From Streptococcaceae bacterium AF77-01CM03A (GTDB lineage: Bacteria > Bacillota > Bacilli > Lactobacillales > Streptococcaceae): a stretch of DNA of 64,000 bases. The stretch covers positions 406,140 through 470,139 of the forward strand of contig JAQDDS010000002.1 in assembly GCA_027665725.1 (NCBI GenBank). Reading direction: 5' to 3'. Position 1 is the first letter of the stretch. Every line of letters starts with the position of its first letter. Both the position numbers and the translations under genes were made by a program. This document shows, piece after piece, positions 23,961 to 32,418 of this stretch. A model generated the notes under the pieces. It had not been told where the DNA came from. It did no database searches and saw only the letters and a list, made by a program, of their open reading frames with translations.

Positions 23961-25646
23961 TTATTTACCTGCGTAATATTTTTGAATACCTTTGACAATC
24001 CCAGCTACCAATCTATTTTGGTAGGCATCGCTACGAATTTGTTGGTTTTCGTTGAAATTGTCCATATAACCAAGCTCTAGGAGAACAGCTGGTTTATCAG
24101 TTTCTCGAAGGACAGCAAAGCTACTTTGGAGGAGGCCAGCATCCTTAGCACCTGTTTCAGCTAGGAGTGAAGAGTGGATATCAGCAGCAAGGCGATTGCT
24201 TTCACTGATACGATCAGGGTGGTTATGCCAGTATGAATTAATCCGAGAAGGATAGCCAGGTGCTTCTTCGTAAGAATAAGTTTGGATACCAGAGCGGTTA
24301 GAAGCAGGAGCTCCACTTGCATTGAAGTGAATACTTATGAAGATATCTGAGTTAGTATTATTGACCATTTTTGAACGTTCAGTAATAAAGTCAACATAGA
24401 CATCACTATCTCTCGAAGAAAGAACGGTATAACCAAGACCTTCTAGCTCTTTTCGTAGTTTTTGATAAACTTGCATGGTTAGGTCTTTTTCCTGAGTGTT
24501 ATAATAAACAGCACCAGGATCTTTACCACCGTGTCCTGGATCTAAGAAAACAGTTTTCGTATATTTTCCTTTTTCAAATCCACGACTGATTGGTACTTCG
24601 CCAATCCATTTCCCATTACTTTGGAACTGATGAGCCTTCCCATCGATTTTACGAGTTCCTGTTACATAGACACCATTTTCATCCACATAGTAACGGGCAT
24701 TGTAATAGCTGTCATCAATCCATTCACTCTTAGCCATGTAACCACCTGACTTGAGGTAGTATGAGCCAATCCATTCACGCGCTGCATAAGCACCACCTGA
24801 TTTTAAATAGAACCAGCTATTGTAGTTTTTATCAAAAATCCATTCTCTTTCAGCCATAGCCCCGCTAGCTTTTAGGTAGTAGTTACCTTGCCATTGGTTG
24901 CTTGCCATTGTGGCATCTTTGTTAAAGTAGTACCAAGTACCACCAATTTTATCCCACTTATTTTTACTTAATTTGCCAGAACTTTGGGCATAGTACCATC
25001 TACCATCTTGTTTGACCCAAGCGCTCTCAGCCATAGCTCCACTATTTGTAAAGATATAACCATCAAAAATGGTGTTGCTGAGCATGATTCCGTCTTTGTC
25101 AAAGTAGTACCATACACCACCAACTTTTTCCCATTTTTGCTGAGAGATTTTACCAGATGGCTTTGCATAATACCATTTATCTTTGACTTTACCCCAGCCA
25201 CTATCGACCATAGCACCGCTAGAAGTTAGAATGTATCCATCGAAAATAGTATTATCAAGCATGGTTCCATTTTTATCGAAATAGTACCATTTTCCGTGAA
25301 TTTTTTTCCAATTTAGAGCTGGTTTGTTTGCTTCATAGAAGCGCCAGATGTTTTCTTCTAAGACCCAACCTTCTTTTTTGACTTCTGGAGCTTTACTTTC
25401 TTCTTTCTTAGCTGGACTAGTACTTGGGGCTGTAGTAGAAGTTGTCGGTAAGCTTGAACTTGCTTCCGTTGAAGGTGCTGTTTCCTTAGTTGAAGGCTCC
25501 TTCGTTTCGACCTTATCAGCTCTTGTAGTCTCTTGAGTTGTTTCTACCGTAGTAGTTTGTAGGTTATTTTCTTCAGCCAAAGTAGGGTTTGTTGCGAATC
25601 CTAGAAAAGTAAGCGTGATGGCACTTGCCAAGAGCGTTTTTTTCAC
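23961..25646 (-). CDS. Choline-binding N-acetylmuramoyl-L-alanine amidase (Amidase_3)
   Basis: 561 residues. A signal peptide is cleaved after NPTLA (about 24). A Thr/Ser/Glu-rich linker (about 25-90) precedes about 13 choline-binding (CW) repeats with WYYFDKNG-type motifs (about 92-350). The C-terminal zinc amidase begins KTVFLDPGHGGKDPG (about 362). It has the remaining family ligands in EKDLT, SIHFNA and the catalytic Glu in LLELGYM. It would bind phosphocholine on teichoic acids and cut the sugar-peptide bond of peptidoglycan. The repeats lie before the catalytic domain, as in LytB/LytC and unlike LytA, which belongs to another amidase family. The start is GTG, with AGGAG upstream. Confidence 0.9.
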   Translation of the reverse strand: MKKTLLASAITLTFLGFATNPTLAEENNLQTTTVETTQETTRADKVETKEPSTKETAPSTEASSSLPTTSTTAPSTSPAKKEESKAPEVKKEGWVLEENIWRFYEANKPALNWKKIHGKWYYFDKNGTMLDNTIFDGYILTSSGAMVDSGWGKVKDKWYYAKPSGKISQQKWEKVGGVWYYFDKDGIMLSNTIFDGYIFTNSGAMAESAWVKQDGRWYYAQSSGKLSKNKWDKIGGTWYYFNKDATMASNQWQGNYYLKASGAMAEREWIFDKNYNSWFYLKSGGAYAAREWIGSYYLKSGGYMAKSEWIDDSYYNARYYVDENGVYVTGTRKIDGKAHQFQSNGKWIGEVPISRGFEKGKYTKTVFLDPGHGGKDPGAVYYNTQEKDLTMQVYQKLRKELEGLGYTVLSSRDSDVYVDFITERSKMVNNTNSDIFISIHFNASGAPASNRSGIQTYSYEEAPGYPSRINSYWHNHPDRISESNRLAADIHSSLLAETGAKDAGLLQSSFAVLRETDKPAVLLELGYMDNFNENQQIRSDAYQNRLVAGIVKGIQKYYAGK

Positions 25647-25695
25647 TTGTTTGATCTCCTATTTATTCTTTAATAATCTCTTTTTAAAATGTCAT

Positions 25696-25743
25696 TAGAA
25701 AAGCACCTCATGTGGAAGAACTAGTCGCCAACTGTTGAGGTGC
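25696..25743 (-). terminator. Terminator of the DUF3397 gene
   Basis: On the minus strand AGCACCTCA and TGAGGTGCT bracket a 25-nt loop, followed by TTTTCT. It lies between the DUF3397 gene and the amidase, so the amidase probably has its own promoter or relies on read-through. Confidence 0.65.
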
Positions 25744-25758
25744 TGGCAGGGTTTGGTT

Positions 25759-26112
25759 TTATTTCAACATGAAGATTTGAACAATCATAACGATGTAGAT
25801 GAGCAATGTGAGTAAAAATCCAGCTCTCCAAAAGAATTTCAGGAATTTTGGATAATAAAAACTACGTTTTTTGCTCAAAAAGAAAAAGGCTAGAATGATG
25901 GCCAACAAAGATAAGGCTGCTCCCAAAATGGGAAGTTGATTATGGGTAAAAACCTTTCCAGTAATCAAATAGTATTCAAAAATCAGAAAAGGAAAAGCCA
26001 AATCTGCAAAGTTAATCCCCTTTTTCTTTAGCTTAAAGAATCTACTAAAGATAAAAGCCAAAGCCAAGGTTAATACCAAAAGCAAGACGGAAGCGAGTTT
26101 CATTAAAATCAT
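25759..26112 (-). CDS. DUF3397 membrane protein
   Basis: 117 residues with four membrane helices (about 5-22, 34-52, 60-78 and 92-113) and a basic loop, SKKRSFYYPKFLKFFWRAG, matching the DUF3397 family of Gram-positive bacteria. Function unknown. Two in-frame starts exist, at 26112 and 26103. The -10 box TGATACAAT (minus, 26127-26119) is six bases before the first ATG and no ribosome site is present, which favours leaderless translation from 26112. Confidence 0.78.
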   Translation of the reverse strand: MILMKLASVLLLVLTLALAFIFSRFFKLKKKGINFADLAFPFLIFEYYLITGKVFTHNQLPILGAALSLLAIILAFFFLSKKRSFYYPKFLKFFWRAGFLLTLLIYIVMIVQIFMLK

Positions 26113-26244
26113 AACAATATTGTATCATAAAATTTGAATAAAAGAAAAGCATATTCCTTTATTTAACAGTGTTTTTCTAAAAATTTTTGTTTAGAAACTG
26201 ATTTTTTATACTATGTCAAACATCAATGTGATTTACTTTGTAAA

Positions 26245-26273
26245 GTTGGAATAGTTTGAACGTTCATTATAAA
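26245..26273 (+). promoter_or_regulatory. Possible symporter promoter with palindromic operator
   Basis: TTGGAA (26246-26251), 16 bp, TATAAA (26268-26273). The spacer holds the perfect palindrome TGAACGTTCA (26257-26266), a plausible repressor site. An alternative -10, TATACT, lies at 26207. Confidence 0.4.
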
Positions 26274-26363
26274 TCTTTTTTATGGTGACAATAAAAAATA
26301 TATATTAGTCAGGAGAGAAGAATAGTAGTAGAATGAGTAGCAAATAAAACAAAGGAGTTTCTT

Positions 26364-27614
26364 ATGAAATTAGTTACTTTATGGTCAAAACTCTCACTAG
26401 GTATTCAATTATTGGTGGCTTTGGTCTTGGGTGTGATTGCCGCAGTCATCTGGCCACAATTTGCAGGCTTTTATCAATTTTTAGGTCAAGCCTTTATTAA
26501 ATTGATCAATATGGTTATCATTCCGCTAATCTTCCCAACCATTGTAGTTGCAGTAGCTGGAGTTATCGGGAAAAAATCTTTCGGAAAAATCTTGACCAAG
26601 AGTTTGGTTTACTTTTTTGCCGTAACAACTGCCATTACTCTTTTGTTTGTATTTGCTAGTTACTATTTAGGATTTGGTCAAGGAGTGAATATCGGTCAAA
26701 CTGGTGGAAACGTTGATGGGATTGCCAACAATGTCAAGTTCAGCGAATTTTTGCTTGGTTTCATTCCATCAAATATCGTTAAATCTCTTTCAGATGGTGC
26801 TCTATTGCCAATTATCGTTTTTGCAATCTTTCTTGGTTACGGAATTGGGAATCTTAAGTCTGAGAAATCTCAGAAGATTATCGAAGGTTTCCAAATCTGG
26901 ATTGAAGCCATCTACAAGATTGTTGCAGTAATTATCAAATTATCACCGATTGGAATTTTTGGCTTTATTGCCAAAGACGTTGCAACGACTGGTGTTGATA
27001 AATTGATTGGACTTGGTCAATTTGTAATTGGAACTTATTTGGCTTATGCTGTATTGGTTCTTCTTATTTTCCCTTTGATTGCTTTCTTCTTTAAAGTACC
27101 GTATTTGACAGCCTTTCGTGAAAATTGGAGTCTCTTGACTCTAGCTTTTGTTACGGGTAGTTCTAGTGTTGTCTTGCCATCCCTTCTTAAAGATTTGAAA
27201 AAACAGGGCCATGACGAGCATACAATTGATTTAGTTGTTCCTTTAGGATATACTTTTAATTTAGAAGGAGCAGCAGTTTATTTCTCAGTAGCGACAATCT
27301 TTATCGCGCATGCCTACGGCATTCAATTTTCTTTATCAAGTCTCTTGTTTACTGTTTTATTGTTGACCTTGATTGGAAAAACTGCAGCAACTGTGCCATC
27401 AGGGGCTATCGTGGTTCTATTAGCAGCAGCACCTCAACTGGGATTGCCAGTTGAAGGAGTAGCCTTAATCTTTGCAGTTGATTTCTTTGTCAATGCAGGC
27501 CGTACTATGATCAATGTTTTGGGTCAAATCTTAACAGTCAGCGTTATTGAAAAAACAGAAGGATATATTTTAGAAGAAGAAAAGGAAAGCCAATTATCAG
27601 TCAGCTTTTCTTAA
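26364..27614 (+). CDS. Dicarboxylate/amino acid:cation symporter (GltP/GltT/DctA family)
   Basis: 416 residues, about eight membrane helices plus two re-entrant loops. It carries the family signatures TGSSSVVLPSLL (serine-rich HP1), NLEGAAVYFSVATIFIAHAYG, TAATVPSGAIVVL (HP2) and AVDFFVNAGRTMINVLG with the substrate-binding Asp/Arg/Asn set. It should import glutamate, aspartate or a C4-dicarboxylate with Na+ or H+. HP1 normally reads SSSS; here SSS. AAAGGAG ribosome site. It is 13 bp upstream of an ATP-grasp ligase gene in the same operon, which suggests that the imported amino acid is a substrate of that ligase. Confidence 0.9.
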   Translation: MKLVTLWSKLSLGIQLLVALVLGVIAAVIWPQFAGFYQFLGQAFIKLINMVIIPLIFPTIVVAVAGVIGKKSFGKILTKSLVYFFAVTTAITLLFVFASYYLGFGQGVNIGQTGGNVDGIANNVKFSEFLLGFIPSNIVKSLSDGALLPIIVFAIFLGYGIGNLKSEKSQKIIEGFQIWIEAIYKIVAVIIKLSPIGIFGFIAKDVATTGVDKLIGLGQFVIGTYLAYAVLVLLIFPLIAFFFKVPYLTAFRENWSLLTLAFVTGSSSVVLPSLLKDLKKQGHDEHTIDLVVPLGYTFNLEGAAVYFSVATIFIAHAYGIQFSLSSLLFTVLLLTLIGKTAATVPSGAIVVLLAAAPQLGLPVEGVALIFAVDFFVNAGRTMINVLGQILTVSVIEKTEGYILEEEKESQLSVSFS

Positions 27615-27627
27615 GGAGATATGAATA

Positions 27628-28569
27628 ATGAGTGAAGCAAAAGTTTATGTGATTCATGAGAATCTAGAATGGACCCAGCATTTGGTCAAATGGTTGGAAG
27701 AACTAGAAGTCCCTTATGAACTATGGGATTTGTCTAGTGGGATTTTGGATCTGCAAAGTCCACCGCCACAGGGTATCTTTTACAATCGCATGTCTGCATC
27801 CTCTCACACCAGAGGACATCGCTATGCGCCAGAATTTACTGAGCAGGTGATTACTTGGTTAGAAGCACACGGACGCAAAGTTGTGAATGGTACTGGTGCT
27901 ATCAACCTTGAAATTAGTAAAATCAAACAATATTTGAAGTTAAACGAATCTGGTATCGAGACTCCTGCAACAGTTGCAGTTTTGGGGCAAGAGAACATTA
28001 TTGACGCGGCAAGAAAATTAAACATTTATCCTTTGATTACCAAGCACAATCGAGCAGGTAAGGGATTAGGCGTTCAACTCTTCCAAAATGAAGAAGAATT
28101 GGAAGCTTATGTCAATAGCCCTCTCTTTGAACCATCAGTGGACGGGATTACCTTGTTACAAGCCTACATCAAGCCAAGTGATGGACGTATCCGTCGTTCA
28201 GAGTTTATCAACCAGAAGTTTCTCTATACTGTTTCTATCGATTCTTCAGATGGTTTCCAACTGTGTCCAGCAGATGGTTGCCAAATCGGCAAGAGACCAG
28301 AGCAACTAGAAACGTCTGAAAAATTCCAGATTACAGAACCTCTACCAGATGACCGTAGAGAAGCTTATGAGAATTTCTTGAAAAATGCTCAGATTGAAGT
28401 TGCTGCTATTGAATGGGTTCAGTCAGAGAGTGGTGATATTTATGTTTATGATGTAAATACCAACACAAACTACAATCCTACCGCAGAAAAGAATGCCAAT
28501 ATTTTTGCCCATCAACATTTGGCTCACTATCTAAAAACAGAATTGCAAGCCCTAACGAGTGGACAATAA
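27628..28569 (+). CDS. RimK-like ATP-grasp ligase
   Basis: 313 residues. The N-terminal pre-ATP-grasp region contains GIFYNRMSASSHTRGHR. The ATP-grasp core has LITKHNRAGKGLGVQLF (about 131-147) for nucleotide binding. The Mg-binding end has AAIEWVQSESGDIYVYDVNTNTNYNP, with Glu/Asn ligands. Family members join an amino acid, often glutamate, to an amine or carboxylate. The partner here is unknown. It starts 13 bp after the symporter, with AAGGAG, so the two form an operon. It could make a gamma-glutamyl or peptide-like product or modify a protein. Confidence 0.82.
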   Translation: MSEAKVYVIHENLEWTQHLVKWLEELEVPYELWDLSSGILDLQSPPPQGIFYNRMSASSHTRGHRYAPEFTEQVITWLEAHGRKVVNGTGAINLEISKIKQYLKLNESGIETPATVAVLGQENIIDAARKLNIYPLITKHNRAGKGLGVQLFQNEEELEAYVNSPLFEPSVDGITLLQAYIKPSDGRIRRSEFINQKFLYTVSIDSSDGFQLCPADGCQIGKRPEQLETSEKFQITEPLPDDRREAYENFLKNAQIEVAAIEWVQSESGDIYVYDVNTNTNYNPTAEKNANIFAHQHLAHYLKTELQALTSGQ

Positions 28570-28583
28570 AGTAGGAAATTCAA

Positions 28584-28614
28584 AAATCCCCCAGTAGAGA
28601 TGACTGGGGGATTT
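28584..28614. terminator. Bidirectional terminator between convergent operons
   Basis: AAATCCCCCAGT (28584-28595), a 7-nt loop, ACTGGGGGATTT (28603-28614). T-rich on both strands. Confidence 0.9.
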
Positions 28615-28646
28615 ATCTGTTTTCGTTACATACAAGTAAACGAGAA

Positions 28647-29510
28647 TTATTGATTGACCTTGAAGTCTGGATCCTTCAAACTTTGAACACTGGCATTGAT
28701 GACAGCACCGATAATCAATATCTTGGCAATGATAATGAACCAGAACATCATGACAACGACGACAATCGAACTGAAAAATCTGACGTCAACGAGATAATTG
28801 ACATAATTGTTGAAATAAGCTGCAAAGATGTTTAATAAAGCAATCGTCGTAACTAGTACAAAGAGACTTCCAGGTATGACGTAGCGAATCTTACTTACTT
28901 TAACATTTGGTAGGAAATAATAGAGCATGATTACGATTGCAAAAAGAAAGGCATAAATCAGAGGTCCTGTAAAATCTTGTAGATAAGAAAAGAGAGCACT
29001 CTCGGATTTCCAGTAGTTTTTAAGCAAATCCAATAGCATATGGCCAAACATACTGAGGAATAAAGCAAGCGCGAAAAGAATTTGAAGTCCAAAGCTAACT
29101 AAGAGGCTCATCAGCTGATGTGAGATAATTCCTCTATTTTTTGCGATTCCATAGGCTTTATTAAAAGCCTTTTGAAGAAAATTCATGGATTTGGAGAAAG
29201 TCCAAAGAGCTGATAAGATAGCAAAACTCAGTAAACCTGTCGATGGTTGAGTCAGAACTTCTCTGACAATCTTTGCAACAACTTCATAGATTGTATCCGG
29301 TAAAAATTCCTTGATTGTTAATAGAAAGTTTGAGATAGGAATCTGAAAGTAGGGTAAGATGTTGACCACAATCATAAGTAAGGGGAAGATTGAAATCAAC
29401 CAATAGTAGGCAACAGCAACGCTGGTTAGCTCACTATCAGAGGCTTGATAGTAGTGTAAAAAAGCTTTTAAGAAGGGTCTATCATTCAGCTGTTTCCACA
29501 ACTTTTTCAT
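28647..29510 (-). CDS. YihY/BrkB-family membrane protein
   Basis: 287 residues with six membrane helices and the family pattern of cytoplasmic N-terminus and SVAVAYYWLISIFPLLM near residue 30. The FSKSMNFLQKAFNKAYGI segment and a helical, charged C-terminus also fit. Formerly annotated as ribonuclease BN; that activity is now attributed to another protein, so function is unknown. Last gene of the minus-strand mnmL operon, 37 bp after the antiporter, closed by the bidirectional terminator. Confidence 0.85.
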   Translation of the reverse strand: MKKLWKQLNDRPFLKAFLHYYQASDSELTSVAVAYYWLISIFPLLMIVVNILPYFQIPISNFLLTIKEFLPDTIYEVVAKIVREVLTQPSTGLLSFAILSALWTFSKSMNFLQKAFNKAYGIAKNRGIISHQLMSLLVSFGLQILFALALFLSMFGHMLLDLLKNYWKSESALFSYLQDFTGPLIYAFLFAIVIMLYYFLPNVKVSKIRYVIPGSLFVLVTTIALLNIFAAYFNNYVNYLVDVRFFSSIVVVVMMFWFIIIAKILIIGAVINASVQSLKDPDFKVNQ

Positions 29511-29547
29511 TTCACAAACCTCCAGTTTTTCTTGTTTTGTATAGACT

Positions 29548-31602
29548 TTAATTTCTTCGAACTAATTCCATCATATCGTAAGGTAAAGTATTAGCAGATT
29601 CTTTTAGGGAATAAGTTTCTAGGTTGTTTACATTTTGTCGTAGTTTTTTAGCATACTGGGCTGAGATGAGTTTTTGAGCTTCGTATTCAAAGATACATTT
29701 ACGTTCAAGGTAGTATCCTCTGAGCATTTCGTCGATATTATTGGGCTTGATACGATTGATAACCCGCTCCACAAAGGCACCACTGGTAATATGACTGGTT
29801 TCACGGAGACGAGATTCCTGCATAAAGCTAATTAGAGAACTCTTATAAATCCCTTTGAGGTTTTCCAAACTTTCGATGATGATTTCAGTGTTGGCTAAGT
29901 AGAGTTCAGCGATCTGGTCATAGTCAATGGCCAGAAGTCTTTGGGTTTCTTTGTTCTTCAAGGAACGGAGGGTTTTGCCAAATGTGAGCAACTCGTGTAG
30001 GAGAAAACGTACAATCCGAATAGAAACAAGGAAGTAGTAGGTTAGTCGAGAAGCAAAGTTTCGTTTAATATTTTTCTCCATTCTTTTCAGATAACGTTGG
30101 TAGACACGATATCCTCTTTCGCCGATTTTGCCTTCTTCATAGGCTTGCTCCAAACCATCGCTCTCAATACTGAGAATCAGTAGTTTGAGAGCTTCCCAGT
30201 CTTCCTGGATTTCCTTGTTCTCCTGACTGAGGATGAGATTTTCAATACGTCCATGATAATTGTCAATAGCCGCATAGAGTGGAACCTTGTTTTTTGTGTT
30301 CTCTAAATCCTTCTCTAACTCCATGGCGACATCATTTAAGATAGCGATGTGCATGAGATGATCCTTAGATGGTTCTTTCTCTTCGGAAAGGTGTGGAAGT
30401 ACCAGTAATCCTGTAAGGAAACTGACAAGTGTTACACCAGCTACGAGGAAGAGAAGAAGAGGATATTCTTGTTCTAGATTAGACGGTATCAAAAGGATAG
30501 TGGCAATGGATACAGTTCCCTTGACGCCAGAAAAGGTAAGGAGAAGCATATCTTTGACATACTTGTCTAAGCTTTTATGAAGTTTCTTAATCCGAAAAGC
30601 GTAAAAGCCGTAAATCATCACAAAGCGGATGGCAAAGAGTAGGAAGGTCAAGAGGAATATAGTGATGAGAAGGAGCACATTGTTATAAAAAGCACTCTTC
30701 AGAATTGGTTCAGCAATCATTTCCAGTTCCATCCCAAGAATGACAAAGACAGAACCATTGAGCATGAAGGTTACAGTGTGCCAAACAGTCTCGGTAACAG
30801 TATCAACCTGAGCTTCAAGCAGATTGATTTTTTTGAAACGACTGGCTTTCAAAATCCCAGCGACTACAACGGCGATAATACCTGAGACATGAATTTCTTC
30901 AGCTATGAAAAATGTCAAGAGGGGCAAACTGAGTTCTAGCAAGAGCTCACTTGCGATATCTGTTGCGCGGACACTAAGTAAAAAGGTATGGAGGAAGCGA
31001 TTGATTAGGGCTGTTATAAAGCCGACTGCAAAACCTCCAACAATGGAAATAGCTAATGAAGTTCCGGCTTGGGTGAGCGAAAATGTTCCTGTTGTCCAAG
31101 CGATGAGAGCCACACGAAAGGCTACTAGACCAGAAGCATCATTAAGAAGGCCTTCACCCTTTAGAATATTAGAAACCCGTTTGGGGAAGGTAAACCGGTC
31201 CGAAAGGGAAGCGAAGGCTACCAGGTCGGTAGGACCTAAGGCAGCACCAACTGCTACACAGGCGGCTAATGGTAGGCTAGCCCAAAGGACATGAGCGAGT
31301 CCCCCCATGCTCAGAGCTGATATAAAGATAACTGGGAAAATCAAGTAGAGAACGATTCTCCAGTGTTTTAAGATAGAGGTTATATCTGCTTCTTGAGCCT
31401 CGCGAAAGAGGAGCGGGCCGATTACCAAAGCTAGAAACAACTCAGTGTCTAAGTGATACTGGTTATTCGGCAAGCAAAGTCCAATTCCAATCCCTAACAA
31501 TATTTGAATCAGGGGCATGGGTAAAAAGGTGAGTAGTTTATTGGTCGTACTAGAAACAATGAGAACAAGTAAAAATATCAAGAGATAAAAAAGTAAATCC
31601 AT
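29548..31602 (-). CDS. Na+/H+ antiporter (CPA1/NhaP family)
   Basis: 684 residues. The N-terminal 400 hold about 12 membrane helices with the CPA1 signatures GAALGPTDLVAFASLSDR (about 120-137) and GEGLLNDASGLVAF (about 149-162); the ND pair is the ion site. The C-terminal 280 residues are a charged, helical cytoplasmic domain that probably regulates pH response. It exchanges Na+ (or K+) for H+ for pH and salt homeostasis. It lies 11 bp after the small basic gene and 37 bp before yihY in one operon. Confidence 0.88.
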   Translation of the reverse strand: MDLLFYLLIFLLVLIVSSTTNKLLTFLPMPLIQILLGIGIGLCLPNNQYHLDTELFLALVIGPLLFREAQEADITSILKHWRIVLYLIFPVIFISALSMGGLAHVLWASLPLAACVAVGAALGPTDLVAFASLSDRFTFPKRVSNILKGEGLLNDASGLVAFRVALIAWTTGTFSLTQAGTSLAISIVGGFAVGFITALINRFLHTFLLSVRATDIASELLLELSLPLLTFFIAEEIHVSGIIAVVVAGILKASRFKKINLLEAQVDTVTETVWHTVTFMLNGSVFVILGMELEMIAEPILKSAFYNNVLLLITIFLLTFLLFAIRFVMIYGFYAFRIKKLHKSLDKYVKDMLLLTFSGVKGTVSIATILLIPSNLEQEYPLLLFLVAGVTLVSFLTGLLVLPHLSEEKEPSKDHLMHIAILNDVAMELEKDLENTKNKVPLYAAIDNYHGRIENLILSQENKEIQEDWEALKLLILSIESDGLEQAYEEGKIGERGYRVYQRYLKRMEKNIKRNFASRLTYYFLVSIRIVRFLLHELLTFGKTLRSLKNKETQRLLAIDYDQIAELYLANTEIIIESLENLKGIYKSSLISFMQESRLRETSHITSGAFVERVINRIKPNNIDEMLRGYYLERKCIFEYEAQKLISAQYAKKLRQNVNNLETYSLKESANTLPYDMMELVRRN

Positions 31603-31613
31603 CTTCTACCTCC

Positions 31614-31868
31614 TTATTTTTGTTTTCGACAAGCTTCAAAAAGTTCCTTTTGTTCTTGGATTTTTTGATCAATCTTCGAGCAATCCTTGTGCTCGATTTT
31701 CTTTTGACAACGCTCCATTTCAAGTGTAATCATTTTTTTCTTGATTTTTAGCATCTTTTTGCTCATATGAGCTTCATCTAACATACCAACTGCACGTTCA
31801 TGTTGGGTTGATTCAACGAATTTGTGGCGAAGTCCTTCTATTTTATCTCGTAGGTATTGTTTATCCAT
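31614..31868 (-). CDS. Small basic coiled-coil protein, unknown
   Basis: 84 residues, very rich in Lys/Glu/Gln, almost entirely predicted helix, with three Cys (RCQKKIEHKDC and ACRKQK). No domain recognised. Its start overlaps the end of mnmM by 8 bp and its end is 11 bp from the antiporter, so it is a genuine operon member and not a chance ORF. The role may lie with either neighbour. Confidence 0.7.
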   Translation of the reverse strand: MDKQYLRDKIEGLRHKFVESTQHERAVGMLDEAHMSKKMLKIKKKMITLEMERCQKKIEHKDCSKIDQKIQEQKELFEACRKQK

Positions 31869-32418
31869 GGCGATACCTTTCTAATTTTTCAATCATAACT
31901 AAAAACGGTGGATTGTTGATTTGGTTGAGGGTACGATAGATCGTAGCAGTGTATTCTTGTTGTGGCAACTGACTGACAAAATCTAAGACAGCATCTCGTT
32001 CTATATCTCCACCTTCATGCCCGTAGTATATCATGATGGCTATCCGTCCGCCCTTAACGAGCATCAGACAGAGTTTTTCTAGTGCCTCAAGGGTTGTCTG
32101 AGGTTGAGTGATAATGCTTTTATCTGCAGAAGGCAGATAACCTAGATTGAAGATAGCTGCCTTGACTTCTGTCACAAATTGATCCACAGTCTCATGACCC
32201 TGCAAGATTAATTCTGCATTGGACAAACCTGCTTCTTGGAGACGTTGACTAGTCTTTTCTAGAGCTTGTTCTTGTATATCAAAAGCGTAGACTTGTTTAG
32301 CTAATTTGGCAAGGAAAAGCGTATCATGTCCATTTCCCATGGTCGCATCTACAACAACATCATCTTTTGTGATGACTTGGGCAAGAAAATCATGCGCCAT
32401 TTCAAGTGGTCTTTTCAT
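31861..32418 (-). CDS. mnmM: tRNA 5-aminomethyl-2-thiouridine methyltransferase MnmM (YtqB)
   Basis: 185 residues of the YtqB Rossmann methyltransferase family. SAM motif I is VVDATMGNGHDTLFLA (about 20-35). FNLGYLPSADKSIIT is the family's own signature, and later motifs include RIAIMIYYGHEGG. By the published assignment of YtqB as MnmM, it would add the last methyl of mnm5s2U at the tRNA wobble position. It overlaps mnmL by 17 bp. The pairing with mnmL supports the tRNA role. Confidence 0.85.
   Translation of the reverse strand: MKRPLEMAHDFLAQVITKDDVVVDATMGNGHDTLFLAKLAKQVYAFDIQEQALEKTSQRLQEAGLSNAELILQGHETVDQFVTEVKAAIFNLGYLPSADKSIITQPQTTLEALEKLCLMLVKGGRIAIMIYYGHEGGDIERDAVLDFVSQLPQQEYTATIYRTLNQINNPPFLVMIEKLERYRHG

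Noticed and set aside
30905..31294. 129-codon plus-strand frame opposite the antiporter
   Set aside because: It is antisense to conserved CPA1 helices and has no ribosome site.
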